NCBI GenBank assembly: GCA_964369965.1
Contig: CAYJGF010000001.1
Location: 233,738 to 297,737, forward strand
Reading direction: 5' to 3'
Origin: CAYJBH01 sp964369965
Lineage (GTDB): Bacteria > Bacillota > Clostridia > Oscillospirales > Ruminococcaceae
Length of the DNA: 64,000 bases
In this document: positions 18,601-28,013 of the stretch, piece after piece
Layout: every line of letters starts with the position of its first letter
How positions within the stretch are numbered: position 1 is the first letter of the stretch
Made by a program: the position numbers and the translations under genes
Notes under the pieces: model-generated
What the model was told of the DNA's origin: nothing
Database searches by the model: none
What the model saw: only the letters and a program-made list of their open reading frames with translations

Positions 18601-19950
18601 ATGATATTAACGCGGGATAAATACTTTTACAGTTCGCTTTTTCGGCTTGCAATACCGATAGCGTTGCAAAACCTACTCACCTTTATGGTCGGGTTTGCGG
18701 ACAGCGTCATGGTCGGTCGTCTCGGCGACACCGCAATATCCGGCGTATACATGGGCAACAAGGTCATGGTGGTTTTTCAACTGTTCATGATGGGTATTGA
18801 GGGCGCGCTGATGGTGCTCGCCTCACAGTATTGGGGCAAACAGGACAGGGGGTCTATCAAGACACTTGTCTCTATTGCGGTGCGGTTTGGGCTTGTGATA
18901 TCGGTCCTTTTCACCGTTGTGTCAGCGTTATTCCCCTCCGAAGTAGTGCGGATATTCACCCCCGATGCCGAGGTGATAGCTGCCGGCGCGGATTACCTGC
19001 GAATTGTCGCTTTTTCCTACTCATTTTATTGTATAACACACATCTTAATCTCGTCCATGCGCAGTGTGGAGACGGCGAGGATAGGGTTTTATGTGTCGCT
19101 CTCGACACTGTTTATTGATGTCGGTCTTAACTACATATTTATTTTCGGCATAGATGGGCTAATCCCTGCGATGGGTATTAAAGGTGCCGCAAGTGCAACA
19201 CTGCTCGCACGTGTAAGCGAGGCGGTGATAATGCTCTGCTATGTCAAGTTTAAGGATAAAAAACTTCGGCTTAAACTCGCTGATTTAAAACTGTTTGATC
19301 GTGACATTGTCGGTGATTTCCTACGTTTTGGTATGCCGATAGTGGGTGGCAACATTGTCTGGGCGATAAATGGCATTGTCGCCGGCATGATACTCGGTCG
19401 AATATCGCCGGAGGTTATCGCCGCAGTCGGTGTGACCGATACGCTCAACAACCTCGCCTATGTGGTCATGACCGGTCTTGGCGGCGCGGTGGGGATTATA
19501 ACCGCAAAGACGGTGGGAAGTGGCGCCCTCGAAAAAATCAAAGAATATTCCAGGACGGTCCAAATACTATTTTTAGGACTTGGCATTGTCACCGGTGTGT
19601 CACTGTATTTTATTCGCGTGCCGTTCGTCGGGCTGTATGATATCAGCACCGAGGCGCACGACATAGCGATGCAGTTGACCATAGTGCTCGCGGTAACCAT
19701 GGTCGGCACCTGTTATCAGGCGGCATGTCTTGCAGGGCTTGTCAAGTCGGGTGGTGACATCGGCTTTGTCTTTAAAAACGACACCATTTTTGTGTTTTTG
19801 GTGGTTTTGCCGTCGGCGTTTATAGCATGGCAGCTCGGCGCACCCACCTGGGCAGTCTTTGCCGCACTAAAATGCGACCAGATACTCAAATGCTTTGTGG
19901 CGGTGGTTAAGATAAATAGTTATAACTGGATTAAAAACCTGACCAGATAA
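18601..19950 (+). CDS. MATE family efflux transporter
   Basis: About 449 aa with twelve predicted helices in two repeats, starting FRLAIPIALQNLLTF. The family exports drugs or metabolites using Na+ or H+. I chose the ATG at 18601, just after AAAGG; a GTG at 18589 has no ribosome site. It follows the Clp gene by 25 bases and ends at a hairpin terminator. Confidence 0.9.
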   Translation: MILTRDKYFYSSLFRLAIPIALQNLLTFMVGFADSVMVGRLGDTAISGVYMGNKVMVVFQLFMMGIEGALMVLASQYWGKQDRGSIKTLVSIAVRFGLVISVLFTVVSALFPSEVVRIFTPDAEVIAAGADYLRIVAFSYSFYCITHILISSMRSVETARIGFYVSLSTLFIDVGLNYIFIFGIDGLIPAMGIKGAASATLLARVSEAVIMLCYVKFKDKKLRLKLADLKLFDRDIVGDFLRFGMPIVGGNIVWAINGIVAGMILGRISPEVIAAVGVTDTLNNLAYVVMTGLGGAVGIITAKTVGSGALEKIKEYSRTVQILFLGLGIVTGVSLYFIRVPFVGLYDISTEAHDIAMQLTIVLAVTMVGTCYQAACLAGLVKSGGDIGFVFKNDTIFVFLVVLPSAFIAWQLGAPTWAVFAALKCDQILKCFVAVVKINSYNWIKNLTR

Positions 19951-19963
19951 AGGTCAGTTTTTT
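19939..19963 (+). terminator. Rho-independent terminator of the MATE gene
   Basis: CTGACC/GGTCAG stem with a seven-base loop that contains the stop codon, then six T. Confidence 0.85.
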
Positions 19964-19989
19964 AAGCTTGAGAGAGTGAGAGGGTGTGT

Positions 19990-22167
19990 TTATCTCCCTC
20001 TCAATATATCGATTATATTTTCCGCTATCAACCTTTGCATGTTTTTTGGGTACATATTGACATAATACACACCATTTTCCCCGACACGCTCCTCTTGAAT
20101 TATTCCGCTCTCGATGCCTTTTTCGCTCGGGACTTTTATGTTTTTGCCCTCTTTTTCTATTAGCTTTAGATAGCCGTTTTCAATCAACCAGTTGGACATC
20201 TTTACCGGTGAGACTTTACCGCGGCCATTTTCCGCCAGTACCTCGTTTATCTCCCTTGTCATCTCGGTAATCTGTTTTAATTCGCTTGATGTCATAATGT
20301 CATCTATCTTTTCGCCGAGATTTTCATTTCGCTCTCGTATCTTCTCTGCCTTTTCCTGATAAAACTTTAAAATCCTCTCGGTAAACACCACACCGTACCG
20401 CTCCAACTTTTGCGCACCGACCCCCTGTATCTGTGCGAAATCTTGAAGATTAACGGGGATTTTGTTGCACATGTCAACGAGCGATAGATCGGAGAAGATG
20501 ACAAACGCCGGCACGCTTTCGGTACGTGCAAGTTCGATACGCAACTCTTTTAATGCATTAAATAACGGTATTTTATCCTGCGGCAGGTCGGTTTTGACCT
20601 GTTTTTTTGTGCTGGCTTTTTTCTCTTGCTCTTTCGGGATTTTTATATTGTACTGTGAGTTGTCGTATAAAATCTCCCTCGACATTTCGGTCGTTTTCAG
20701 TACAGGATATTCATCGCCCGTCTGCGAAAGATACCCCGACGATATCAGGCTATCGATGATATCGCGCAACCTCTTTTCACTCTCGTTGCTGATGCCGTAG
20801 GTCTTGACCACATCGAGTTTTAAATTTCGCATTTTTTGACTTTTACTGCCTCTCAACACCTCTATGATGGTCGTTTTTCCAAACCTTTCGTTGGTGCGAA
20901 TGATACAGGATATTATTTTTTGCGCCTCGACAAGGGCGTTTATCGACTCAAACTCGCCGTCACAACTGCCACAGTTGCCGCAATGCATCTTCGGTTTCTC
21001 GCCGAAATATTTTAATATATACCCTCTCAAACAGTCGTTTGTGGTGGCATAAAAGGTGATCTGCTTCAACCTCTCGTATTCATTTTCAATCAGCTGTTGC
21101 GGTCGTCGATTTTCCTCGTGACCTTTTTGTATTATGTAGCGATTTGTCACCACATCCTGACCGTTATATAGCATAAGGCAGTGCGCTAACGAGCCGTCTC
21201 GCCCTGCCCTGCCTGCCTCCTGATAATAGCTCTCCATGTCCTTTGGCATATTAAAGTGCAGGACATATTTGACATCGGATTTATCAATACCCATGCCAAA
21301 GGCGTTGGTGGCAACAATTATCTTTATCCTGTCAAAAAGAAAGTCGTCTTGGTTCGCACTTCGAGTGTTCCCCGACATCTGCCCATGATATTTCGCGGCG
21401 GAAAAGCCACGCTCCACAAGCTCGTCCGTCACCATTTCGACATTTTTTACCGTCGAGCAATATATAATGCCGCTCTCCCCCTCACGACCCTTTAAAAAAT
21501 CCAGCATGGCAGTGAGCTTGTCGCTCGTTCTTTTCACCTCAAAATAGAGGTTGGCGCGGTCAAAACCGGTTGTGACAAGATAGGGGTTATCGAGGCGAAG
21601 TTTATCAACGATATCCTCTTTAACCCGTTCGGTCGCGGTCGCGGTGAACGCCGATATCACCGGTCGGCGCTGTAAACGCTCAATAAACTCCGGTATCTCG
21701 GCATAGCTCGGGCGAAAATCTTGCCCCCACTGTGATATGCAGTGAGCCTCGTCCACCGTCAACATAAAAATGTCGATGTTTGTGGCGAGGTTAATAAAAC
21801 TGTCGCTCAACAGCCTTTCCGGCGCGACATAAATTATGTTGTACATGCCAACAGACGCGTTATAATGCACCATGTCCAGCTGTCTCGGGGTGAGGGTAGA
21901 GTTTATAAAGGCGGCGGGCACACCTGCCTGTTTCAACCCTTTTACCTGATCCTGCATCAACGATATCAGCGGCGACACCACTATCGTTATACCCCTGCCC
22001 CGGAGTGCGCTCGCAACTGCCGGCACCTGATAACAGATGGATTTGCCGGCACCGGTCGGCATGATGCCGAGCGCGTCGCGACCCTTTAAAATCTGTTCGA
22101 CGATATCCTGCTGTCCCGAGCGAAAGCTGTCGTATCCAAAATATTCTTTTAAGATATCTTTTGGCAT
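19990..22167 (-). CDS. recQ: ATP-dependent DNA helicase RecQ
   Basis: 725 aa. A superfamily 2 helicase with Walker A PTGAGKS and the DEAH box (VDEAHCISQWG), a conserved helicase C domain with RAGRDG, a four-Cys zinc-binding motif (CLRGYILKYFG...CGNCGSC), a winged helix, and an HRDC domain around residues 520-600. RecQ unwinds DNA 3' to 5' in repair and recombination. The additional C-terminal about 100 residues are longer than in E. coli RecQ. The start lies 13 bases after the fabD stop, so it may be read through from the fatty-acid operon. Confidence 0.93.
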   Translation of the reverse strand: MPKDILKEYFGYDSFRSGQQDIVEQILKGRDALGIMPTGAGKSICYQVPAVASALRGRGITIVVSPLISLMQDQVKGLKQAGVPAAFINSTLTPRQLDMVHYNASVGMYNIIYVAPERLLSDSFINLATNIDIFMLTVDEAHCISQWGQDFRPSYAEIPEFIERLQRRPVISAFTATATERVKEDIVDKLRLDNPYLVTTGFDRANLYFEVKRTSDKLTAMLDFLKGREGESGIIYCSTVKNVEMVTDELVERGFSAAKYHGQMSGNTRSANQDDFLFDRIKIIVATNAFGMGIDKSDVKYVLHFNMPKDMESYYQEAGRAGRDGSLAHCLMLYNGQDVVTNRYIIQKGHEENRRPQQLIENEYERLKQITFYATTNDCLRGYILKYFGEKPKMHCGNCGSCDGEFESINALVEAQKIISCIIRTNERFGKTTIIEVLRGSKSQKMRNLKLDVVKTYGISNESEKRLRDIIDSLISSGYLSQTGDEYPVLKTTEMSREILYDNSQYNIKIPKEQEKKASTKKQVKTDLPQDKIPLFNALKELRIELARTESVPAFVIFSDLSLVDMCNKIPVNLQDFAQIQGVGAQKLERYGVVFTERILKFYQEKAEKIRERNENLGEKIDDIMTSSELKQITEMTREINEVLAENGRGKVSPVKMSNWLIENGYLKLIEKEGKNIKVPSEKGIESGIIQEERVGENGVYYVNMYPKNMQRLIAENIIDILRGR

Positions 22168-22180
22168 TTTATGCTCCGTG

Positions 22181-23104
22181 TTATAATGGATTGATCAAAC
22201 TGATAAAATCCTCGACACTGTCGATGGGACGGCACTCGACGTCGGTCGTCTTTTTCACAAATCCCGAGAGCACCTTGCCGGGGCCTATCTCGATGAACCG
22301 TGTCACGCCGTCCTGCACCATATTCTCTATGCTATCCTGCATATAAATACTGCTCATAACCTGCTTTGTCAGCGTGAGCTTTATATCGTCGCCGTCTTTT
22401 AACGGCTTTGCGGTGGTGTTGTGGTAGACCGGTATCGAGGGCGGTGAAAAATCGACTGTCTCAAGATATTTTGCAAGGCTTTCGGAGGCAGGTCGCATAA
22501 GCTCGGTGTGAAATGCCCCACTCACGCCCAGCGGCATACATCTTTTTGCACCGTTTTCTTTCGCCAACCGCGCAACCTCGTCGACCGCAGTTTTTTCACC
22601 GCCGATGACCAGTTGACCTTTGCAGTTGTAGTTTGCGATGGACACGACCCCGTCGACATCCTCGCAAAGTCGGGCGAGCGTATCTCTGTTTATGCCGAGG
22701 ATTGCACTCATGCCGCAGTCTATGCCGTCACATGCCGTCTCCATCACCTTTGCACGGTGGGACAACAGCGGCAGCACCTGCTCAAAACTCAATGCGCCGG
22801 CGGCATAAAGGGCGCTATATTCCCCGAGGCTAAGCCCTGCCGTCACATCCGGCGATATTCCGTTTTCTTTTAAAAGGCGAACAATACCGACCGCGAAGGT
22901 CGCCATAATCGGTTGGGTGTTGGTCGTCTTTGCAAGCAGTTCGGCGGGACCGTTTTTACAAAGGTTGACTATATCGAGGTCGATGAGATCGGATGCCTCA
23001 TCAACAGTCGCTTTGAATGTGGGATACTGTTCATAAAAGTCCATGCCCATCCCGACGCGTTGAGCGCCTTGACCTGCAAATAAAAAAGCTGTTTTCAAAG
23101 TCAA
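22181..23104 (-). CDS. fabD: Malonyl-CoA:ACP transacylase FabD
   Basis: 307 aa. Transfers malonyl from CoA to acyl carrier protein. The nucleophile elbow GLSLGEYSA holds the active Ser, and FAGQGAQRVGMG opens the protein. The active His is in SGAFHTELM. It overlaps fabK by four bases. Confidence 0.95.
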   Translation of the reverse strand: MTLKTAFLFAGQGAQRVGMGMDFYEQYPTFKATVDEASDLIDLDIVNLCKNGPAELLAKTTNTQPIMATFAVGIVRLLKENGISPDVTAGLSLGEYSALYAAGALSFEQVLPLLSHRAKVMETACDGIDCGMSAILGINRDTLARLCEDVDGVVSIANYNCKGQLVIGGEKTAVDEVARLAKENGAKRCMPLGVSGAFHTELMRPASESLAKYLETVDFSPPSIPVYHNTTAKPLKDGDDIKLTLTKQVMSSIYMQDSIENMVQDGVTRFIEIGPGKVLSGFVKKTTDVECRPIDSVEDFISLINPL

Positions 23105-24030
23105 ATCCCTTTTATATTAGATAAAATGTCGTTTGCCTCTTCCTTTAGTTGTTCAAAGATATCGCGCAGAGGGCGAACACTGCCGAGCTGACCCACCGTC
23201 TGCCCTGCCATGACACTGCCGGTCTTGACATCGCCGTCAAACACCGCGCGTCGCAGACCGCCGAGGGTGAACATCTCCAGCTCCATCTTATCCGCGCCCT
23301 CCTTTTCCTTTGCAAGGTACGCCTTTGACATGCTGTTTTTAATAATGCGGACCGGTGCGCCGACCGTCCTGCCGGTGACGACGGTGTCGCTACCGCTCGC
23401 CTTTATCAACGCCTGTTTGTAGTTGTCGTGTATTGGGCACTCCTCACTGACTAATAGACAGGTGGCGATCTGCACACCCTGTGCGCCGAGAAGTGCGGCG
23501 GCGGCGAGCTGTCTGCCGTCCGCAATGCCGCCGGCGGCGATAACCGGTACATCCACCGTGTCGACCACCTGCGGTGTCAAGGTCATGGTGGTCATCTCAC
23601 CGACATGACCGCCACTCTCGGTGCCCTCCGCAATTATTGCATCGGCTCCGTTTTGCGCCATCCTCTTTGCGAGTATCGGCGCCGGAACAACCGGCATGAT
23701 GAAAATCCCTGCCTCTTTCCAACTCGGTATATATTTCCCGGGGTTGCCTGCACCGGTGGTCAAAAACTTGACACCCTCCTCAACCACGACCTGCGCCATC
23801 AAATCCGATTCGGGGTTCATCAACATGAGGTTGACCGCAAAAGGTTTGTCGGTCAACGATTGGCATATCTTGATCTGCTCGCGCAGTATCTCGGCAGTCA
23901 TCGCCGCCGAGCCGATAACGCCCAGTGCACCTGCGTTGGAGACCGCCGCCGCAAACTTACCGTCGGTAATATTCGCCATAGCCCCCTGAATAAAGGGGAA
24001 TTCAATCCCGAGAGTTTTGTTTATATTCAT
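23101..24030 (-). CDS. fabK: Enoyl-ACP reductase II FabK
   Basis: 309 aa, FMN-dependent enoyl-ACP reductase of the 2-nitropropane dioxygenase-like TIM-barrel family. It shows the family motifs EFPFIQGAMANI, EGTESGGHVG and VPVIAAGGIADGRQ. FabK replaces FabI in many Firmicutes; no fabI is seen. It lies between accA and fabD in one transcription unit. Confidence 0.94.
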   Translation of the reverse strand: MNINKTLGIEFPFIQGAMANITDGKFAAAVSNAGALGVIGSAAMTAEILREQIKICQSLTDKPFAVNLMLMNPESDLMAQVVVEEGVKFLTTGAGNPGKYIPSWKEAGIFIMPVVPAPILAKRMAQNGADAIIAEGTESGGHVGEMTTMTLTPQVVDTVDVPVIAAGGIADGRQLAAAALLGAQGVQIATCLLVSEECPIHDNYKQALIKASGSDTVVTGRTVGAPVRIIKNSMSKAYLAKEKEGADKMELEMFTLGGLRRAVFDGDVKTGSVMAGQTVGQLGSVRPLRDIFEQLKEEANDILSNIKGI

Positions 24031-24056
24031 TGTTTTACCTTTCTATTTATTAATAG

Positions 24057-24887
24057 CTATCTGCTAATAAAATCCTCCCCCATAACCCGAAATTTTTTGT
24101 ATCGGTGGGCGGCGGGGTTTGGGTGCCTTGACGCCGAGCGAAGTGAGCGTTTGACATACTCATTCAGTGTCGATAAAAATTCTTTTGGCTCGGTGTGAGC
24201 ACCGCCCGTTGGCTCCGGTATAATGTCGTCTATCACCCCGAGTGTCTTTAAATCGCCTGCGGTCAACTTCATATATCGGCTTGCCTCTTTAGCGCGCGCC
24301 GAGTCTTTCCATAATATAGAGGCGAATCCCTCCGGCGAGAGCACCGAGTAGGTCGCATTTTCCGCCATCAGTATCTCGTTGCCGAGCGCAAGTGCGAGCG
24401 CACCGCCACTGCCACCCTCACCGGTGATGACCGAGACTATCGGCACACCCAGTCCGCTCATCTCGGCTATACACTGCGCTATGGCACTGCCCTGACCGTT
24501 CTCCTCCGCCTCGATGCCGGGATATGCGCCGGGGGTGTCGACAAAGGTGATTATCGGTCGGTTAAACTTATCTGCCGCCTGCATTATCCGCAGTGCCTTG
24601 CGATAACCTTGCGGATTGGGCATACCGAAATTGCACGCCAGTTTTTCCTTCAACTCACGACCTTTGCAGTGCCCGAGCACGGTGACCGGTTTGCCGTTAT
24701 ATAACGCAACTCCTCCGTAGATACTCCCGTCATCAAGGGACAATCTATCCCCCTGCTGTTCGAAAAAATCATCAAACAGCGCGTCGATAATCTCGATTAT
24801 ATTTGGTCTGTTCACCTCACGCGCAAGCAATACCTTATCCCATTCGGGGTAGGATATTTCGTGTGATTTCACCGTGTCCGATACCAT
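24057..24887 (-). CDS. accA: Acetyl-CoA carboxylase carboxyltransferase subunit alpha
   Basis: 276 aa. Crotonase-fold subunit with FVDTPGAYPG and GEGGSGGALALALGN, which help form the oxyanion holes. It pairs with AccD to move CO2 from biotin to acetyl-CoA. About 25 bases separate it from accD. Confidence 0.95.
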   Translation of the reverse strand: MVSDTVKSHEISYPEWDKVLLAREVNRPNIIEIIDALFDDFFEQQGDRLSLDDGSIYGGVALYNGKPVTVLGHCKGRELKEKLACNFGMPNPQGYRKALRIMQAADKFNRPIITFVDTPGAYPGIEAEENGQGSAIAQCIAEMSGLGVPIVSVITGEGGSGGALALALGNEILMAENATYSVLSPEGFASILWKDSARAKEASRYMKLTAGDLKTLGVIDDIIPEPTGGAHTEPKEFLSTLNEYVKRSLRSASRHPNPAAHRYKKFRVMGEDFISR

Positions 24888-24912
24888 TTAATGTCTCCTG
24901 AATATAAAGAGG

Positions 24913-25770
24913 TTAATTGTGCAAACGCAAAAGTTGTATTATTGTATCTCTCATGTCGGTGCGCTTGACTATGCGGTCGATGAACCCATGTTGCTGTAAA
25001 AATTCCGAGCGTTGAAAGCCCTCCGGCAGTTTTTGACCGATGGTCTGCTCTATTACACGTGGTCCGGCAAAGCCGATAAGTGCGTTTGGCTCGGCAAGGG
25101 TGATATCACCCATCGAGGCAAAGCTCGCTGTAACCCCACCGGTGGTCGGGTGGGTCAAGACCGAGATATAAAGTCCACCATGCCTTGAAAATTGTTGCAA
25201 CGCGGAGCAGGTTTTCGCCATCTGCATCAGCGAAATAATTCCCTCCTGCATTCTCGCCCCGCCGCTTGCGGAAAAAATTATCAACGGCAGATGATGTCTT
25301 GCGGCCTTTTCAACGGCATAGGTGACCTTTTCACCGACCACCGCGCCCATACTACCCATTAAAAACCTGCTGTCGAGGACTACCACAATAGCGGAGTATC
25401 CACCAATCTTCCCGTGCACCGCAACGACGGCGTCCCCGAGACCGGTGGTGTTTTGCAGGTCGGTGAGCTTATCACTGTAATTTGGGAAAGAGAGTGGGTC
25501 GGCACTGCGCATACTCGGTTTAAGCTCTTTAAAACTGTCGGTATCCATCAACTGTTCCAACCTGTTGTATGCGCCGAGCGACAGGTGATGACCGCAACCG
25601 GCACAGACGTTATATTTCGTCTCGGGCAACGATGAATCCAGCTCAACGCTACACTTTGGGCAACAGATACCGACAAGCGATTCCTTTTCAATCAATACGC
25701 CGTTGAGGTGGGAGCGCTTATTTCTAAGTTGTGACAGTCGTTCTCTACGACCGGCAAATGCAATGCTCAT
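24913..25770 (-). CDS. accD: Acetyl-CoA carboxylase carboxyltransferase subunit beta
   Basis: 285 aa. The N-terminal zinc ribbon is visible as CPKC and CAGCG, followed by a crotonase fold with SASGGARMQEG and LTHPTTGGVTASFA. Partner of AccA in the carboxyltransferase. Confidence 0.95.
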   Translation of the reverse strand: MSIAFAGRRERLSQLRNKRSHLNGVLIEKESLVGICCPKCSVELDSSLPETKYNVCAGCGHHLSLGAYNRLEQLMDTDSFKELKPSMRSADPLSFPNYSDKLTDLQNTTGLGDAVVAVHGKIGGYSAIVVVLDSRFLMGSMGAVVGEKVTYAVEKAARHHLPLIIFSASGGARMQEGIISLMQMAKTCSALQQFSRHGGLYISVLTHPTTGGVTASFASMGDITLAEPNALIGFAGPRVIEQTIGQKLPEGFQRSEFLQQHGFIDRIVKRTDMRDTIIQLLRLHN

Positions 25771-25784
25771 TTTTATGCCCTTTT

Positions 25785-27149
25785 TTATGTTTTAGACCAT
25801 TTAAGCAGGTCGTCCATATATTTATTGAGATACCCTGTATCGTATCGTCCACGCACGAAATCCGGTTGATGTAAAATTAGATGCAAAAACTCGGCGGTGG
25901 TAGGATACCCCTCGATGACAAGCTCCTCCAAGGCACGGCGCATACGGCGAATTGCCTGCAAACGTGTCGGTGCATGAACGATAATTTTTGCAACAAGGGA
26001 GTCGTAGTAGGGGCTGAGCTCATAACCGCTGTAGAGCGCCGAGTCCACCCTCACACCGCATCCGGCAGGCAGGTGCAAAAATTTCGTCACACCGGGCGTG
26101 CCGACAAAATTCTTGGTCACATCCTCCGCATTGATGCGGCACTCTATTGCATGACCGTTAAGGTAAACGTCCTTTTGCTCAAAGCCGAGCGGCAGACCTG
26201 CCGCAATCTTAAGCTGTGCGCACACGATATCACGCCCCGTAACCATCTCGGTCACAGGGTGCTCCACCTGTATGCGTGTATTCATCTCGATAAAATAGTA
26301 GTTTTGGTGGGCGTCCATAACAAACTCCACCGTGCCGGCACCGCAGTAGCCGACAGCCTTTGCCGCCGCCACCGCATCCGCACCCATACACTCGCGAATT
26401 TCCGTTGAAAGTCCTTTCGCCGGCGACTCCTCCAAAAGTTTTTGATTTTTGCGTTGGATGGAGCACTCCCTCTCGCCGAGGTGCACCACATTTTGGAAGC
26501 TATCCCCTAAGATTTGCACCTCGATGTGTCGCGGATTGATTATCAACTTTTCTATGTATAGGCTGCCATCTCCAAAGCAGGCGATCGCCTCCTGTTTAGC
26601 CTCACCGAATCTGGTTCGCAGCTCATGGCTGTTGTTCGCTATTCGCATACCTCGACCGCCACCGCCGGCAGACGCCTTTATTAACACCGGATAACCGACA
26701 CGCAGTGCCACTATCTCCGCCTCGGTCTCGTCATCGACTGTGCCGTCCGAGCCGGGCACGACAGGGACACCGCTGTACTGCATTATTCGGCGTGCACTGG
26801 CTTTATTGCCCATCTTGCTTATTACATCGGCACTCGGTCCTATAAAAATAATGCCCTGCTCTTCACAAAGGCGGACAAAATCTTCATTTTCCGACAAAAA
26901 ACCATACCCCGGGTGGATGGCATCACAGTTGTAGCCCTTTGCCACAGACAGTATTGCCTGTGCATTCAGATAGCTCTCACGAGCAGGTCCTGCGCCTATG
27001 CAGATGCTGTGGGTCGCAATCTCGACCGCCAAACTATTTGCATCCGCCGAGGAGTAGACGGCAACCGTCTTTATACCAAGCTCATGACAAGCACGTATAA
27101 TTCGAACCGCAATCTCACCGCGGTTTGCTATCAAAACACGCTTAAACAT
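25785..27149 (-). CDS. accC: Biotin carboxylase AccC
   Basis: 454 aa, ATP-grasp biotin carboxylase. It shows FKRVLIANRGEIAVRI, the glycine-rich KASAGGGGRGMR ATP lid and EMNTRIQVEHPVTE. Carboxylates the biotin on AccB. It overlaps accB by eight bases. Confidence 0.96.
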   Translation of the reverse strand: MFKRVLIANRGEIAVRIIRACHELGIKTVAVYSSADANSLAVEIATHSICIGAGPARESYLNAQAILSVAKGYNCDAIHPGYGFLSENEDFVRLCEEQGIIFIGPSADVISKMGNKASARRIMQYSGVPVVPGSDGTVDDETEAEIVALRVGYPVLIKASAGGGGRGMRIANNSHELRTRFGEAKQEAIACFGDGSLYIEKLIINPRHIEVQILGDSFQNVVHLGERECSIQRKNQKLLEESPAKGLSTEIRECMGADAVAAAKAVGYCGAGTVEFVMDAHQNYYFIEMNTRIQVEHPVTEMVTGRDIVCAQLKIAAGLPLGFEQKDVYLNGHAIECRINAEDVTKNFVGTPGVTKFLHLPAGCGVRVDSALYSGYELSPYYDSLVAKIIVHAPTRLQAIRRMRRALEELVIEGYPTTAEFLHLILHQPDFVRGRYDTGYLNKYMDDLLKWSKT

Positions 27150-27573
27150 TTGTTTTTTTCACCACAAAAAGTTGCTGTCCAAAACCTACAAACTCCTGGT
27201 TTTGCACAGATATTCCGACTATTTCGCAGTCAAAGGGGGCAGGCAGTTCGTTTAGAGCCTTCATCGCCTCCAATATACACAGGGTTTCACCGCGCTTTAC
27301 CGACTGCCCTACCTTTACAAAAGGCTCGGCCTCGGGCGAGGGTGAACTGTAGAAGGTGCCGACAAGCGGCGCGGTGACAACCTCGTCCATCGAGTGGTTG
27401 ATCACAGACGATGTCTTTGCCGGTTGTTGCTCTGCGATGGCTGGTGCGCTGACCGTGTATTGAGCCTGCGGCTTTGCAACCTTTATTTCGGTGTCGCCGT
27501 CCTTATACTCAAGGCTGTTAATATCTGCTTTTTGAAAATAATCGAGCAGTTCATACAGTTCCTTTTTGTTCAT
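27142..27573 (-). CDS. accB: Biotin carboxyl carrier protein AccB
   Basis: 143 aa. An N-terminal leucine-rich segment, a Pro/Ala-rich linker, and a C-terminal biotinyl domain with the biotin-lysine motif EAMKALNE. The usual sequence is EAMKMMNE, so the two residues after the Lys differ. Confidence 0.94.
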   Translation of the reverse strand: MNKKELYELLDYFQKADINSLEYKDGDTEIKVAKPQAQYTVSAPAIAEQQPAKTSSVINHSMDEVVTAPLVGTFYSSPSPEAEPFVKVGQSVKRGETLCILEAMKALNELPAPFDCEIVGISVQNQEFVGFGQQLFVVKKTNV

Positions 27574-27618
27574 TATAACTGTATTCCTTTCTAATTTGTG
27601 GTAGTTTATAAAACAGCT

Positions 27619-27846
27619 TTAGTTCTCTAACTTCTCAAGGAATGAGACGATATCTCCCACGGTGACAAACTCGGCAAGTTGCTCGTCCGGTATGCTCACG
27701 CCCATCTCTTCCTCCAGTGCCATGCTCAGCTCGACCGCATCAAGGCTGTCCGCCCCGAGGTCGTCGGTTATCTTTGCCTCGAGTGTAACCTCGTCTGCGG
27801 AACAACCAAGGGTGGATACGATAGTCTCTTTTACCTTGTCAAACAT
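27619..27846 (-). CDS. acpP: Acyl carrier protein
   Basis: 75 aa, acidic four-helix carrier with the phosphopantetheine attachment motif GADSLDAVEL. First gene of acpP-accBCDA-fabK-fabD. No fabH, fabG, fabF or fabZ is present in the window, so the pathway is completed elsewhere. Confidence 0.96.
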   Translation of the reverse strand: MFDKVKETIVSTLGCSADEVTLEAKITDDLGADSLDAVELSMALEEEMGVSIPDEQLAEFVTVGDIVSFLEKLEN

Positions 27847-27881
27847 AGTTATAACCCTTTCTGCACCGTTGGTGCAACGAT

Positions 27882-27964
27882 GTCATTAAATTTAATGACG
27901 TTAAAATCAAATAGTTCAAAATCTTTAACTAATTAATTTTAACGTCATATTCGGCATTTGTCAA
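27882..27964 (-). promoter_or_regulatory. Promoter and nested inverted repeats controlling the fatty-acid operon
   Basis: The minus-strand promoter is TTGACA (27964-27959), a 17-base spacer and TAAAAT (27941-27936). Around and below it are a 13-bp inverted repeat ATGACGTTAAAAT (27895-27907 and 27936-27948, overlapping the -10 box), an 18-bp perfect palindrome GTCATTAAATTTAATGAC (27882-27899), and an imperfect 20-bp palindrome TAGTTCAAAATCTTTAACTA (27912-27931). This is the layout of a repressor or dual-site operator. It is not an obvious FapR or FabT box. Confidence 0.6.
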
Positions 27965-28013
27965 GTGGTAAGTGTTATTTTTTTGTAGTCTTTTCGGTGC
28001 AAAAGGTGTTATT

